Under the pieces are notes generated by a model. It ran no database searches. It saw only the letters and a program-made list of their open reading frames with translations, and had not been told where the DNA came from. From CAIODY01 sp046051225 (GTDB taxonomy: Bacteria > Bacteroidota > Bacteroidia > Chitinophagales > CAIODY01): a stretch of 64,000 nt of DNA. The stretch is from positions 62,001 through 126,000 of the forward strand of contig JBJOOR010000009.1 of the NCBI GenBank assembly GCA_046051225.1, written 5' to 3'. Below are positions 53,244 through 62,228 of this stretch, in pieces. The first letter of the stretch is position 1. Each line of letters begins with the position of its first letter. The translations under genes were made by a program, and so were the position numbers.

Positions 53244-53539
53244 TGCAACCACGAATTAAAAATATTATAAGTATATCATCATTTGCAATTGTTTGTGAAT
53301 GGACAAATGGAGAGATTCGAACCATCAATTTTTATGATTTAAAGGAAACTTTACACAGCAATGTGATGGATAAAATTTTGTTGCCAAATGTATTTAATAC
53401 AGTTAAAATAGATGCTTTAGCTAAAACATTAAGTTGGGAAAATCAAATGCCTTTTATTGATTATGATGGGACACAAAAAATGGGCGCATTAGATTTTTGT
53501 CCCGATGTTCTTTATAGCAATAGCACATTGGTTAAGTAA
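53243..53539 (+). CDS. DUF2442 small protein
   Basis: A 98-residue DUF2442 protein: VCEWTNGEIRTINFYDLKE followed by FNTVKIDALAKTLSWENQMP and a C-terminal PDVLYSNST. It is the usual partner of DUF4160 and overlaps it by one base. Function is unproven. ribH follows 16 bp later. Confidence 0.8.
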   Translation: MQPRIKNIISISSFAIVCEWTNGEIRTINFYDLKETLHSNVMDKILLPNVFNTVKIDALAKTLSWENQMPFIDYDGTQKMGALDFCPDVLYSNSTLVK

Positions 53540-53555
53540 AATAAAAATTAAATAA

Positions 53556-54044
53556 ATGGCAAATCATTTAGCGCAAAAATTTAGTCCGCTGTTAGGCAAT
53601 TATTCAAAATATAAAATTGGAATTGTATGTGCCGAATGGAATGCAGAAGTAAATAATTTAATGCTTGCTAATGCTGAAAAAACATTAAAAATATTGGGCA
53701 TTAAAAAAGTAGATAGAATCAAAGTGCCAGGCAGTTTCGAAATACCATTTGCTACCAAACAAATGTTGCAAAATAAATACGATGCAGTAATTTGTTTTGG
53801 TACAATAGTAAAAGGTGAAACGATGCATGATGTGGTATTAGCGCATTCAGTTACAGATGCATTAATGACATTAAATATTCAACAAAATATTCCAATAATA
53901 TTAGGAGTGTTAACGGTTAATACTCAAAAACAAGCGCTGGATAGAGCCAATGGAAAATACGGCAACAAAGGAAAAGAATGTGCCGAAGCTGCTCTAAGAA
54001 TGATTGAAGTGAAGAATGAATTAAAATCTAAATCTAAAAAATGA
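53556..54044 (+). CDS. ribH: 6,7-dimethyl-8-ribityllumazine synthase
   Basis: A 162-residue riboflavin enzyme of usual length. Seen are IGIVCAEWNAEVNNLML, KVPGSFEIPFATKQM, ICFGTIVKGETMHDVV with the catalytic His, and ILGVLTVNTQKQALDRANGK. It forms icosahedral or pentameric shells. Its last four bases overlap the DUF423 start (ATGA). Confidence 0.95.
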   Translation: MANHLAQKFSPLLGNYSKYKIGIVCAEWNAEVNNLMLANAEKTLKILGIKKVDRIKVPGSFEIPFATKQMLQNKYDAVICFGTIVKGETMHDVVLAHSVTDALMTLNIQQNIPIILGVLTVNTQKQALDRANGKYGNKGKECAEAALRMIEVKNELKSKSKK

Positions 54045-54415
54045 CACAAAAACAAGTTTTATTAATAGCCTGTATTTTAGGTGCTTTATCGGTTGCATTA
54101 GGTGCATTTGCAGCGCATGGTTTAAAAAAAATGGTAGATGCTTATTATCTCGAAATATTTGAAAAGGGTGTTAAATATCAGTTCTATCATACGTTTGCCA
54201 TTCTTACTATTGGCATTTTGGTGAATCAATTTAGCAACACAAATTTTAATTTACCCGTTTATCTTTTTTTAGCAGGCATATTTTTTTTTAGTGGCTCTTT
54301 GTATTTGATGACATTTACTCAACCAAAATGGTTAGGGCCAATTACACCCATTGGCGGTTTATGCTTTATTGCAGGATGGCTTACGATGGCTTGGAGGGTT
54401 TATCAATCAAAATAA
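54041..54415 (+). CDS. DUF423 inner membrane protein
   Basis: A 124-residue, four-TM protein of the DUF423 (YgdD) family: ALSVALGAFAAHGLKKM, FEKGVKYQFYHTFAIL and PIGGLCFIAGWLTMAW. No function is known. It overlaps ribH by 4 bp and is followed after 6 bp by the polyprenyl synthase gene. Confidence 0.9.
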   Translation: MTQKQVLLIACILGALSVALGAFAAHGLKKMVDAYYLEIFEKGVKYQFYHTFAILTIGILVNQFSNTNFNLPVYLFLAGIFFFSGSLYLMTFTQPKWLGPITPIGGLCFIAGWLTMAWRVYQSK

Positions 54416-54421
54416 AAATTA

Positions 54422-55399
54422 ATGAATTCATTTGCAGATTTACAAATACAATTTGAATCGTATTTAAGCACCATTCAATTTAAAAAAGAACCAAAAGGTT
54501 TATACGAAGCCATTGATTATATTTTAAAATTGGGTGGCAAACGTGTTCGCCCAACTTTGGTTTTAATGGGTTGCGAATTATTTGATGGCAAAGCTTTTAA
54601 TGCTTTACCAGCAGCAGCAGCTATCGAATTGTTTCATAATTTTTCGTTGATACATGATGATATTATGGATCATGCACCATTGCGCCGTGGCAAACCCACT
54701 GTGCACGAAGAGTATGATTTAGATACAGCCATTCTTTCGGGCGATGCAGCTATGGTAATGGCTTATGATGAGTTGGTGAAATTGCCAGTAAAAAAATTAC
54801 AATCGGCTATTAAATTGTTTAATAAAACAAGTTTAGAAGTTTGCGAAGGGCAGCAGATGGATATGATTTTTGAAACCAAACAAAAAGTTACAACGGTTGA
54901 CTATTTAGAAATGATTAGGCTGAAAACGGCTGTGTTGCTGGGTTGTGCCATTCAAATGGGAGTCATGTTGGCTGATGCTGATGAAAAACAACAAAAATTA
55001 ATGTATGAATTTGGAATGGAAACTGGCTTAGCTTTTCAATTACAAGATGATATTTTAGATACTTACGGTGACCAAAAAACATTTGGCAAACAAGTAGGCG
55101 GCGATATTTTACAAAATAAAAAAACATTTTTATTGCTTACTGCTTTCGAACATGCCGACCCAACTCAACTAACCGATTTAATATTTTGGTTGATGAAAAA
55201 TGAGCCTAAAAAACGACCAGAAAAAGTAGAAGCAGTTAGGAGATTATATGATGAATTAAATGTTAGAGAAGAAGCTGAAAAACAAATGAAACTTCATTTT
55301 AACAAGGCTTTACAAGCAGTTGAACGATTAGAAATTGATAAAACAAAAAAACAAGTTTTAATTGATTTTGCTACTTCATTAATGAAACGTGAAAAGTAA
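54422..55399 (+). CDS. polyprenyl (isoprenyl) diphosphate synthase
   Basis: A 325-residue trans-prenyltransferase. The first Asp-rich motif lies in LIHDDIMDHAPLRRGKPT and the second in FQLQDDILDTYGD, and GGKRVRPTL is the IPP-binding start. It condenses IPP with allylic diphosphates for quinones or similar. Product length cannot be read with certainty. folC follows after 6 bp. Confidence 0.92.
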   Translation: MNSFADLQIQFESYLSTIQFKKEPKGLYEAIDYILKLGGKRVRPTLVLMGCELFDGKAFNALPAAAAIELFHNFSLIHDDIMDHAPLRRGKPTVHEEYDLDTAILSGDAAMVMAYDELVKLPVKKLQSAIKLFNKTSLEVCEGQQMDMIFETKQKVTTVDYLEMIRLKTAVLLGCAIQMGVMLADADEKQQKLMYEFGMETGLAFQLQDDILDTYGDQKTFGKQVGGDILQNKKTFLLLTAFEHADPTQLTDLIFWLMKNEPKKRPEKVEAVRRLYDELNVREEAEKQMKLHFNKALQAVERLEIDKTKKQVLIDFATSLMKREK

Positions 55400-55405
55400 T
55401 TTTTC

Positions 55406-56683
55406 ATGAATTACCAACAAACTATAGATTATCTTTTTTCTCGATTGCCTATGTTCCATCGTATTGGCGCAGCAGCTTACAAAGCCGATTTGAATAATAC
55501 TTTGGCGTTGATGAAGCATTTGAATCATCCTGAAAATAAATTCAAAACCATTCATGTAGCTGGCACAAATGGCAAAGGCTCATCATCGCATTTATTGGCT
55601 TCTGTTTTTCAAAGCGCAGGTTATAAAACAGGCTTATATACATCGCCACATTTAAAAGATTTTAGAGAACGAATTAGAATAAATGGCGAAATGATTAGCC
55701 AACAAGATGTAATTGATTTTACTATTCATACAAAACAATTTATTGAACAAGTAGAGCCTTCATTTTTTGAAATTACAGTAGGCTTGTGTTTCGATTATTT
55801 TGCAAAACAAAAAGTTGATATTGCCATTATTGAAACTGGCTTGGGTGGTAGATTAGATAGTACAAATGTTGTTTTGCCCGAACTTTCATTGATAACAAAT
55901 ATCAGCCTTGATCATACTAATTTATTAGGCGATACTGTAGAAAAAATTGCTGTTGAAAAAGCTGGAATTATTAAACCAAATACACCTATTATAATTAGCG
56001 AAACATCAGCAATTGCAAATGTTTTTATCAATAAAGCTAAAGAAAATAACAGCCTAATTTCATTTGCTGATACAAAATGGAAAGCTGAAATACTGAATCA
56101 AACTAATGAATTTTTAGAGATGAATATTTTTAATGAATATAAAAATTATCATCTTCAAAATCAGTTAAATGGAATTTATCAAACCAAAAATAGCATTGCT
56201 GTAATTGAATGCATTGAGCAATTAAAAACAAAAGGGTGGGAGATAAGTGAGCAAGCAATTTTAGCTGGATTTAAAAACGTAAAAACTATCACGGGCTTAA
56301 AAGGACGTTGGGATGTGATACAAACCGAACCTTTAATTGTAACTGATATTGCACATAATGAAGCTGGAATTTTGCAAGTATTAGAACAACTAAAATTAAC
56401 ATCATTCAATACATTACACATTGTTTTAGGAATGGTAAAAGATAAGGATGTAAGCAAAGTTTTATCGCTTTTGCCTAAGCAAGCCAACTATTATTTTTGT
56501 CAGCCCGATTTGCCACGAGCCTTACCCGTAGAGGAACTTAAAGCAATTGCTAGGCAGCATAATTTACAAGGCGAACATTTTTTAACAGTTCAAAATGCAT
56601 TAGATACTGCCAAGCAAAATGCTTTAGCTTATGATTTAATTTTAGTAACTGGAAGCAACTTTGTAGTAGCCGAAATTATTTAA
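55406..56683 (+). CDS. folC: folylpolyglutamate/dihydrofolate synthase
   Basis: A 425-residue Mur-ligase-like enzyme. Motifs are HVAGTNGKGSSSHLLASV (P loop), SPHLKDFRERIRING, IIETGLGGRLDSTNVV, TNISLDHTNLLG and TDIAHNEAG. It adds glutamates to folates and, in bacteria, also makes dihydrofolate. Last gene of the operon and convergent to the TonB-dependent receptor gene, 7 bp apart. Confidence 0.95.
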   Translation: MNYQQTIDYLFSRLPMFHRIGAAAYKADLNNTLALMKHLNHPENKFKTIHVAGTNGKGSSSHLLASVFQSAGYKTGLYTSPHLKDFRERIRINGEMISQQDVIDFTIHTKQFIEQVEPSFFEITVGLCFDYFAKQKVDIAIIETGLGGRLDSTNVVLPELSLITNISLDHTNLLGDTVEKIAVEKAGIIKPNTPIIISETSAIANVFINKAKENNSLISFADTKWKAEILNQTNEFLEMNIFNEYKNYHLQNQLNGIYQTKNSIAVIECIEQLKTKGWEISEQAILAGFKNVKTITGLKGRWDVIQTEPLIVTDIAHNEAGILQVLEQLKLTSFNTLHIVLGMVKDKDVSKVLSLLPKQANYYFCQPDLPRALPVEELKAIARQHNLQGEHFLTVQNALDTAKQNALAYDLILVTGSNFVVAEII

Positions 56684-56690
56684 AAATTCC

Positions 56691-59120
56691 TTATTTTATT
56701 TTTTTGAAGGTGATAGGAAAAATAATTTTCAAACTAATATTTCTACCCATATTATAAATTCCAATATTGCTAGTTGAGTAATTAATAGGTGCATATTTTA
56801 ATCTACTTAAATGACTTTGGTAAGCCACATCGGTAATATTATTTACATTAAAATAGATTGATAATAAAGTTTCATTTTTTCTTTGAATATCGGCTCCAAA
56901 ACCTGTATTGATTAATGAATAGCTATTTGTTTTAGTTTCGGTTTGATAAGCTTTAAAAATTTTGTTTTGTGCAAAATTATATTCGAAACCAATTTTGAAA
57001 TAAGCATTTCGAATATGTTTTGTGAATTTTTGTTTCTCAATTTTTATTTCAGATTGAAAACGAGGAGCAGGAATAAATGGCAAATTAGAAGTTGAATCTG
57101 ATTGTTTTAATTGCTTCGCCCTTACATAAGAAAATGAATTTTCTATATGCAACCAATCTAATGGATGCGGATGAATATCAACCGAAATTTCGCCACCACA
57201 AAGGTTTGCATCGCCTTGCTGAAATTTAAAACTAGGTACTCTGCTTAAAATACTATCGCCTCCAAAAGCCGAATTTAATTTTCTTAAAAAAATGAAATTA
57301 TGAATGTAATTGTCAAACAAATTTAGTTCTGCCGAAATATGTTTCGAGTTAATTCCAAGTGTATAATCGGTTTGCAAACTGCTTTCAGCCTTTAAATTCG
57401 CATCGCCTAATTCGTATCTCAATGTGCCTTCATGAACGCCGTTAGAAGCTAATTCAGCAATATTTGGCGCTCTAAATCCTTTCGAAAAATTTAGCTTTGT
57501 ATAATAGTTTTTCGAAATTTTATAAGCTACTCCTAAGCTGCCTGAATAACCACTAAATTTATTTGATGCAGATTGAAATTTTTGAATTGAATTCGGATTA
57601 CTTGCCGAACTTATTTTTTCATTTTTATCTAGCCAAAGCGCAGTTGTATTTTCATTTCTACTATCAAATCGTAAACCACCGCCTATATCAAATTTACCTA
57701 GTTGTTTTTTTGCGATGATATAACTTCCAATATCAAACAAGCTATATTCTGGAATTAAAAATTCCGAACCTTTATTTTTTGAATTTTGAAACATCCCATT
57801 TAAGCCTATTGATATGCTTGATTTTTCATTTTCATAAACATTATATTTTGCATCATAACTAAATGTATTCATCAAAAAAAATAAACCGTAATTGCTTGGC
57901 TGTAGCACATTTGCAAACTCTTGCCTTCTATTTTGTTGTAAACCAAATGTTAGCTTTAGCGATTTTCCTTGGATATAAAAATTATTATTCAACACAGCTT
58001 TATAATGCATTACTTTTTGAAATGGAACCATCGCTGTATAACTTTTAAAATCTCGATTTGTAGCTATGCTTTTTTGAGATGTAGAATCATTTATTTTTAT
58101 TTCTTTCACAAATTTTCCAGTGGTGCTATCCCTTTCACCTTCTACAATGCCAGGTATTAATTCATAGGCACTAATGTGCAAATGCGAATATCCCCAATGT
58201 TTATTTATACCTACAATGCTGCTGAAATTCCTTTCTGTATAGCCAGAATTTAAAACATACCCATCTTTTTTATTTTGGTAAGCATGTGCATTTTTTTCGC
58301 TCAATCTTACATCCCAAATAATGTTATTTGTATTGCCCGAAACATTGGCTGAACAACCTATTAAGCCATTATTAGTTTGATAATTAGTTAGTAAATTTCC
58401 TTTAATTAATCCTTGTTGTAAAGTTGGAAACGAAATCATATTAATTACGCCAGCCATTGCATCCGAGCCATAGCTAAGGCTTGCAGGGCCTTTTAATAGT
58501 TCAACTTTATTTACCGAAAATTCATCTATTTCAATTCCATGTTCATCGCCCCATTGCTGCCCTTCTTGTTTTATTCCATCATTAACCACCACTACCCGGT
58601 TAAATCCTAATCCTCTAATTACAGGTTTCGAAATTCCGCTTCCTGTTGTTATCTGCGAAATGCCAGGTTGTTTGGCCAGTGCATCAATAATATTGGTGGA
58701 TGAATTTTGTAAAAGTGTAAGATGTGAAACTGTTGAAATGGTTACTGGTGTTCTATTTCGTTCGGATGAATTGGATAATCCAGTAATTATTACTTCGTTA
58801 ATTTCTTTAATGGCAGGTTCTAATTCAAAATTAATTTCTTTGCTAATTGATAAATCGATGGTTTCAATTATGTTCTGAAATCCAACCGAACTAATTTGAA
58901 TTAGAATTTTTGTTTTGGGTAAATTATCAATTTTAAAACTACCATCAATAGCTGATGTAGTGCCAGTTTTTAAATCGGGGAAATAGATGGTAGCATTGGC
59001 TATTGGGGTGTTTTTTTCTTTGTCGATTATTTTTCCTGCTAGTGAAGTTTTGATTGAATTGGCTAAAAGTATTTGGCTTATTAGCATAGATAATACTATT
59101 AAATAAATTTGCTTTATCAT
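56691..59120 (-). CDS. TonB-dependent outer membrane receptor
   Basis: An 809-residue receptor. A signal peptide is followed by a carboxypeptidase-like regulatory (CarboxypepD_reg) domain (about 25-110: LAGKIIDKEKNTPIANATIY), then the plug (about 115-225: IDALAKQPGISQITTGSGIS, VLPRGLGFNRVVVVNDGIK-like) and a 22-strand-type barrel. No SusD partner is adjacent, so a glycan role is unlikely. The His/Cys-rich gene 67 bp upstream suggests a metal or metallophore substrate, which is inference. Confidence 0.93.
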   Translation of the reverse strand: MIKQIYLIVLSMLISQILLANSIKTSLAGKIIDKEKNTPIANATIYFPDLKTGTTSAIDGSFKIDNLPKTKILIQISSVGFQNIIETIDLSISKEINFELEPAIKEINEVIITGLSNSSERNRTPVTISTVSHLTLLQNSSTNIIDALAKQPGISQITTGSGISKPVIRGLGFNRVVVVNDGIKQEGQQWGDEHGIEIDEFSVNKVELLKGPASLSYGSDAMAGVINMISFPTLQQGLIKGNLLTNYQTNNGLIGCSANVSGNTNNIIWDVRLSEKNAHAYQNKKDGYVLNSGYTERNFSSIVGINKHWGYSHLHISAYELIPGIVEGERDSTTGKFVKEIKINDSTSQKSIATNRDFKSYTAMVPFQKVMHYKAVLNNNFYIQGKSLKLTFGLQQNRRQEFANVLQPSNYGLFFLMNTFSYDAKYNVYENEKSSISIGLNGMFQNSKNKGSEFLIPEYSLFDIGSYIIAKKQLGKFDIGGGLRFDSRNENTTALWLDKNEKISSASNPNSIQKFQSASNKFSGYSGSLGVAYKISKNYYTKLNFSKGFRAPNIAELASNGVHEGTLRYELGDANLKAESSLQTDYTLGINSKHISAELNLFDNYIHNFIFLRKLNSAFGGDSILSRVPSFKFQQGDANLCGGEISVDIHPHPLDWLHIENSFSYVRAKQLKQSDSTSNLPFIPAPRFQSEIKIEKQKFTKHIRNAYFKIGFEYNFAQNKIFKAYQTETKTNSYSLINTGFGADIQRKNETLLSIYFNVNNITDVAYQSHLSRLKYAPINYSTSNIGIYNMGRNISLKIIFPITFKKIK

Positions 59121-59187
59121 GATTTAGTTTTTGAAAATTAATATGCATCATCAGTTAATTGATGACGAATTTGAAAACAATAAAATG

Positions 59188-59517
59188 CTAAATAGATAAA
59201 GTTGATGGCGGACCTCTAACCTGTAATTTAAAATAAACTGAAGATGTGAAATGATAAATTGCAATGCCAAAAAGTTCAATAATGCTAGTTGTTGCAATTG
59301 ATTTTGAAAAATAATTTGGTGCTGAAAATGAATCAACAAAATTAAAATCGCAAAATGAACAATGGTGTTCTAATTCATGAAAATGTTTTTCGTTTAATAC
59401 GCTGCAATGCTCTTCATTCCTATGTTTCCAAGCATGAAATATTTGCTCGGTTGTTGGCAATAAGATTAGTAACAACAAGCAAGAAGCAACAATATTTTTT
59501 CTTGAAAATTTTAACAT
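59188..59517 (-). CDS. His/Cys-rich small membrane-anchored protein, metal-related
   Basis: A 109-residue protein with one N-terminal hydrophobic segment (9-22). The following part is dense in metal-type ligands: H28, H32, H37, C38, H45, H47, H51, H52, C53, C56 (from EEHCSV to HHCSFCDF). It ends in RGPPSTLSI, and I recall similar RGPP endings in small Bacteroidota proteins next to metal-related receptors. It probably binds zinc or copper in the periplasm. It shares a transcript with the receptor. Confidence 0.7.
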   Translation of the reverse strand: MLKFSRKNIVASCLLLLILLPTTEQIFHAWKHRNEEHCSVLNEKHFHELEHHCSFCDFNFVDSFSAPNYFSKSIATTSIIELFGIAIYHFTSSVYFKLQVRGPPSTLSI

Positions 59518-59656
59518 GTGAATAATAGCAAATGTAAATTTTTATTTTGTGATGCAACCCTTTTTGTTGGTTTTGCTACTAATTATTTAAACTTTATTAT
59601 GGAAAAATTTCTACAACATCATCTTTTAATCATTAACCAATTAAATTTTAATTTTT

Positions 59657-60457
59657 ATGTTGTCAGAAATCATTTTATCAAAAAGTTTGAACCAAGTTGT
59701 GTTTCAAAATCGTAATCAAAGCTATGGTGCTTTTTATCTGCGTAATGAATATGAGAACCATATTCGAAAAGCTTTTGCATTTGTACTTTTGCTTTTTATT
59801 TCGATGGGTGCTATATCATTTATTTCTCAATTAAATAAAGGCAGAATTTCAAAACCAATAACTTGTCCAATTCTACAAACTACGGATATTTATTTAGAAC
59901 CTAAATTGGAATTTGAAAAGCCCAAACTGAATATTCCACAACAAGCTGCTCCTCAACAATTGGGAAGTGCATTACCTACCCAAATTACAAACGAACCTAT
60001 ACCCGAACCTACTCCTACTAGTTCGAGTTTACCAATTACATCAGGCGACCCTAAAGGGGTGCCACATCCATCCGATGCTATTCCAACAACAAATACAGGT
60101 ATATCATCTGTTGCAAATTTGAATGAAAAGCCGAAAGTTTTTAATGAGTTTGGAGTTCAGAAAATGGCAGAATTTCCAGGTGGTGAAGAGGCAATGCAAG
60201 AATATTTAAATAACCATATTCACTTCACTAATTTAGCAAAAGTGAACGAGGTAGAAGGCAAAGTAATTATCAATTTTATTATTGATGAAAATGGAAAAAT
60301 TACTGAATGCAAAATAGTAAGAAGTTTAGGTTTTGGGCTAGATGAAATAGCAATGGATGCTATTAGAAAAATGCCCAATTGGATACCAGCCGAACAAGCA
60401 CAACGCAAAGTGCCTGTAATGTTTACCATGCCTATCTTGTTTTCATTATCTAACTAA
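59657..60457 (+). CDS. energy transducer TonB
   Basis: A 266-residue TonB. One TM segment (about 39-58), a Pro-rich periplasmic linker (about 85-150) and a TonB C-terminal domain (about 170-262: FPGGEEAMQEYLNNHI, then EGKVIINFIIDENGKITEC and AIRKMPNWIPAEQ). It passes proton-motive energy to outer membrane receptors. It is divergent from the receptor/His-Cys pair at 59 kb and so a candidate partner. ExbB and ExbD are not in the window. Confidence 0.93.
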   Translation: MLSEIILSKSLNQVVFQNRNQSYGAFYLRNEYENHIRKAFAFVLLLFISMGAISFISQLNKGRISKPITCPILQTTDIYLEPKLEFEKPKLNIPQQAAPQQLGSALPTQITNEPIPEPTPTSSSLPITSGDPKGVPHPSDAIPTTNTGISSVANLNEKPKVFNEFGVQKMAEFPGGEEAMQEYLNNHIHFTNLAKVNEVEGKVIINFIIDENGKITECKIVRSLGFGLDEIAMDAIRKMPNWIPAEQAQRKVPVMFTMPILFSLSN

Positions 60458-60494
60458 TCCTCGTTGTAAATTGGAATAATTGCGCTTTTTTGAG

Positions 60495-60502
60495 TAATTT
60501 TG
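60495..60502 (+). promoter_or_regulatory. -7 element of the second desaturase
   Basis: TAATTTTG fits TAnnTTTG; a TTG lies 21 nt upstream. It is 29 bp before the start codon. Confidence 0.5.
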
Positions 60503-60531
60503 CGACTTAATAAACAATACGATTTATAGCA

Positions 60532-61611
60532 ATGGCTACTAAAACAATTGAACACAAATTAAGCTTTCAAAAACCATATACAGCATTTTATTCTACGCTT
60601 AAAAAAAGAGTTGATGATTATTTTACCCAAAATAATGTAAGCGATAAGGCAAATGCCGAAATGATAATTAAAACTATTATTTTATTGTCGAGTGCAGTTG
60701 CCTGTTATGCTGCAATTGTATGGGTGGTATTACCATTATGGCTTTCGGTTGTTTTATGTATTTTGTTGGGTATGATAATGGCAGGTATTGGGTTTTCAGT
60801 GCAACACGATGCTAATCACGGCGGATACTCAAACAATAAAAATGTAAACTATTTACTAGGTTTAACTTTAAATATTTTAGGTGGTAATGCATTTATTTGG
60901 AAAGTAAAGCATAATATTAATCACCACACTTATACCAATATTGAGGGCTATGATGATGATATAGCTAAGCACCCTGTATTTCGTTTTAGCCCAGTGCAAG
61001 AGTTAAAATGGTTTCATAAATTTCAATATTTATATTGGATTCCGATGTATTCATTAAGTTCAATTGTATGGGTGGTTTATAATGATTATCATAAATATTT
61101 TTTTGGAAAAATTGTAAATACCACCATGCCTAAAATGGATACACAAGAAAAAATAGTTTTTTGGCTTACTAAAGCTATTTCTATTTCTATTTCTATTTTC
61201 ATCCCTGCGTATTTTGTAGGATGGACACATGCATTATTGGGTTTTTTATTCGTACATATTTCATTAGGTTATACTTTATCTTTAATTTTTCAATTGGCTC
61301 ATAGTGTTGAAGAAATGGAGTTTCCGGTTCCTAATGATGTAAATTTAATAGAAGAAGAATGGGCAATTCACCAAGTACGTACTACTGCTAATTTTGCTAC
61401 TCACAATCGTTTTTTAAATTGGTATGTAGGTGGGTTAAACTTTCAAATTGAGCATCATTTGTTTCCTCGTGTTTGTCATGTTCATTACACCAAAATATCT
61501 AAAATAGTAGAGCAAACATGTAATGAATTTAATTTGCCTTATGTAAATCATCCTACATTTAGCGGTTCATTTGCTTCACATGTTCAACATCTAAAAAATT
61601 TGGGGCGTTAA
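60532..61611 (+). CDS. membrane fatty acid desaturase (second copy)
   Basis: A 359-residue desaturase related to the one at 10 kb. Histidine boxes are HDANHG (92-97), HNINHHTYTN (127-136) and QIEHHLFP near residue 310, where the QxxHH form is typical of front-end desaturases. TM segments lie at about 46-90 and 200-255. It has its own promoter. Its last four bases overlap the AraC-like gene tail to tail. Confidence 0.88.
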   Translation: MATKTIEHKLSFQKPYTAFYSTLKKRVDDYFTQNNVSDKANAEMIIKTIILLSSAVACYAAIVWVVLPLWLSVVLCILLGMIMAGIGFSVQHDANHGGYSNNKNVNYLLGLTLNILGGNAFIWKVKHNINHHTYTNIEGYDDDIAKHPVFRFSPVQELKWFHKFQYLYWIPMYSLSSIVWVVYNDYHKYFFGKIVNTTMPKMDTQEKIVFWLTKAISISISIFIPAYFVGWTHALLGFLFVHISLGYTLSLIFQLAHSVEEMEFPVPNDVNLIEEEWAIHQVRTTANFATHNRFLNWYVGGLNFQIEHHLFPRVCHVHYTKISKIVEQTCNEFNLPYVNHPTFSGSFASHVQHLKNLGR

Positions 61612-62207
61612 ATTTTATTTAAAGGCATTCTGGGCGAATGATTCGAGTCTTTTTTGTAATCCTGTACACTTTGTCCTGCTACTTGCTTAAATTGTGCCGA
61701 TAAATGAGCAACACTGCTGTAACCCATTTGGTAAGATATTTCGCTTAATGAAAGTTCATCATAGCTAATTAATTCTTTTACTTTTTCAATCTTTAGTCGG
61801 ATAATATATTTTTCTAAAGTTGTACTTTCTTTCTTGTTAAATACTTTGCTGATATGGCTATAAGAATAACCTAATTTTTGAGCCAAAAAATCTGAATTAC
61901 GAAGTATTGTATTGGTATTACTTCCAAAAATAATTAATTGAATCATAGCAGCTTTTACCTGCTCTACTAATTTTGTTTCTTCATCACTTATTAAGTCGAA
62001 GCCATTTCTATTTAATATAGCACTAATAAAATCTAAATTAATCACACCTTCGTTAAATTGAAGTATGGCTTTGCCCAATTCTACATGTTCAACTTGTATA
62101 AATCCTGTTCGTTCCAATTCCCATTTAACCACTTTTATACAGCTATCGCAAACCATATTCCTGATGAATATTTCTTGTCGTTTAGTATTTAGGGTATGAG
62201 GTTGCAT
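61608..62207 (-). CDS. AraC-type regulator with HMA-like N-terminus
   Basis: A 199-residue regulator. The N-terminal 75 residues resemble a heavy-metal-associated (HMA) fold with CxxC (C20, C23 in RNMVCDSCIKVV). The C-terminal part (about 95-190) is an AraC-type double HTH (LAQKLGYSYSHISKVFNKKE, then LSEISYQMGYSSVAHLSAQF). It may sense a metal such as copper. The target is unknown; the converging desaturase and the metal-type genes at 59 kb are candidates by position. Confidence 0.82.
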   Translation of the reverse strand: MQPHTLNTKRQEIFIRNMVCDSCIKVVKWELERTGFIQVEHVELGKAILQFNEGVINLDFISAILNRNGFDLISDEETKLVEQVKAAMIQLIIFGSNTNTILRNSDFLAQKLGYSYSHISKVFNKKESTTLEKYIIRLKIEKVKELISYDELSLSEISYQMGYSSVAHLSAQFKQVAGQSVQDYKKDSNHSPRMPLNKI

Positions 62208-62216
62208 TTATATTTT

Positions 62217-62224
62217 CAAAAGTA
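62217..62224 (-). promoter_or_regulatory. -7 element of the AraC-like gene
   Basis: TACTTTTG on the minus strand, 9 bp before the start at 62207; it lies in the short gap after the glycosyltransferase gene. Confidence 0.5.
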
Positions 62225-62228
62225 ATTA

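Noticed and set aside
56691..59120. Sus-type polysaccharide utilisation locus
   Set aside because: No SusD, glycoside hydrolase or sugar transporter gene flanks the receptor.
59518..59715. 65-codon plus-strand frame before tonB
   Set aside because: Overlaps the tonB start in another frame and starts at the divergent gene's edge; no domain.
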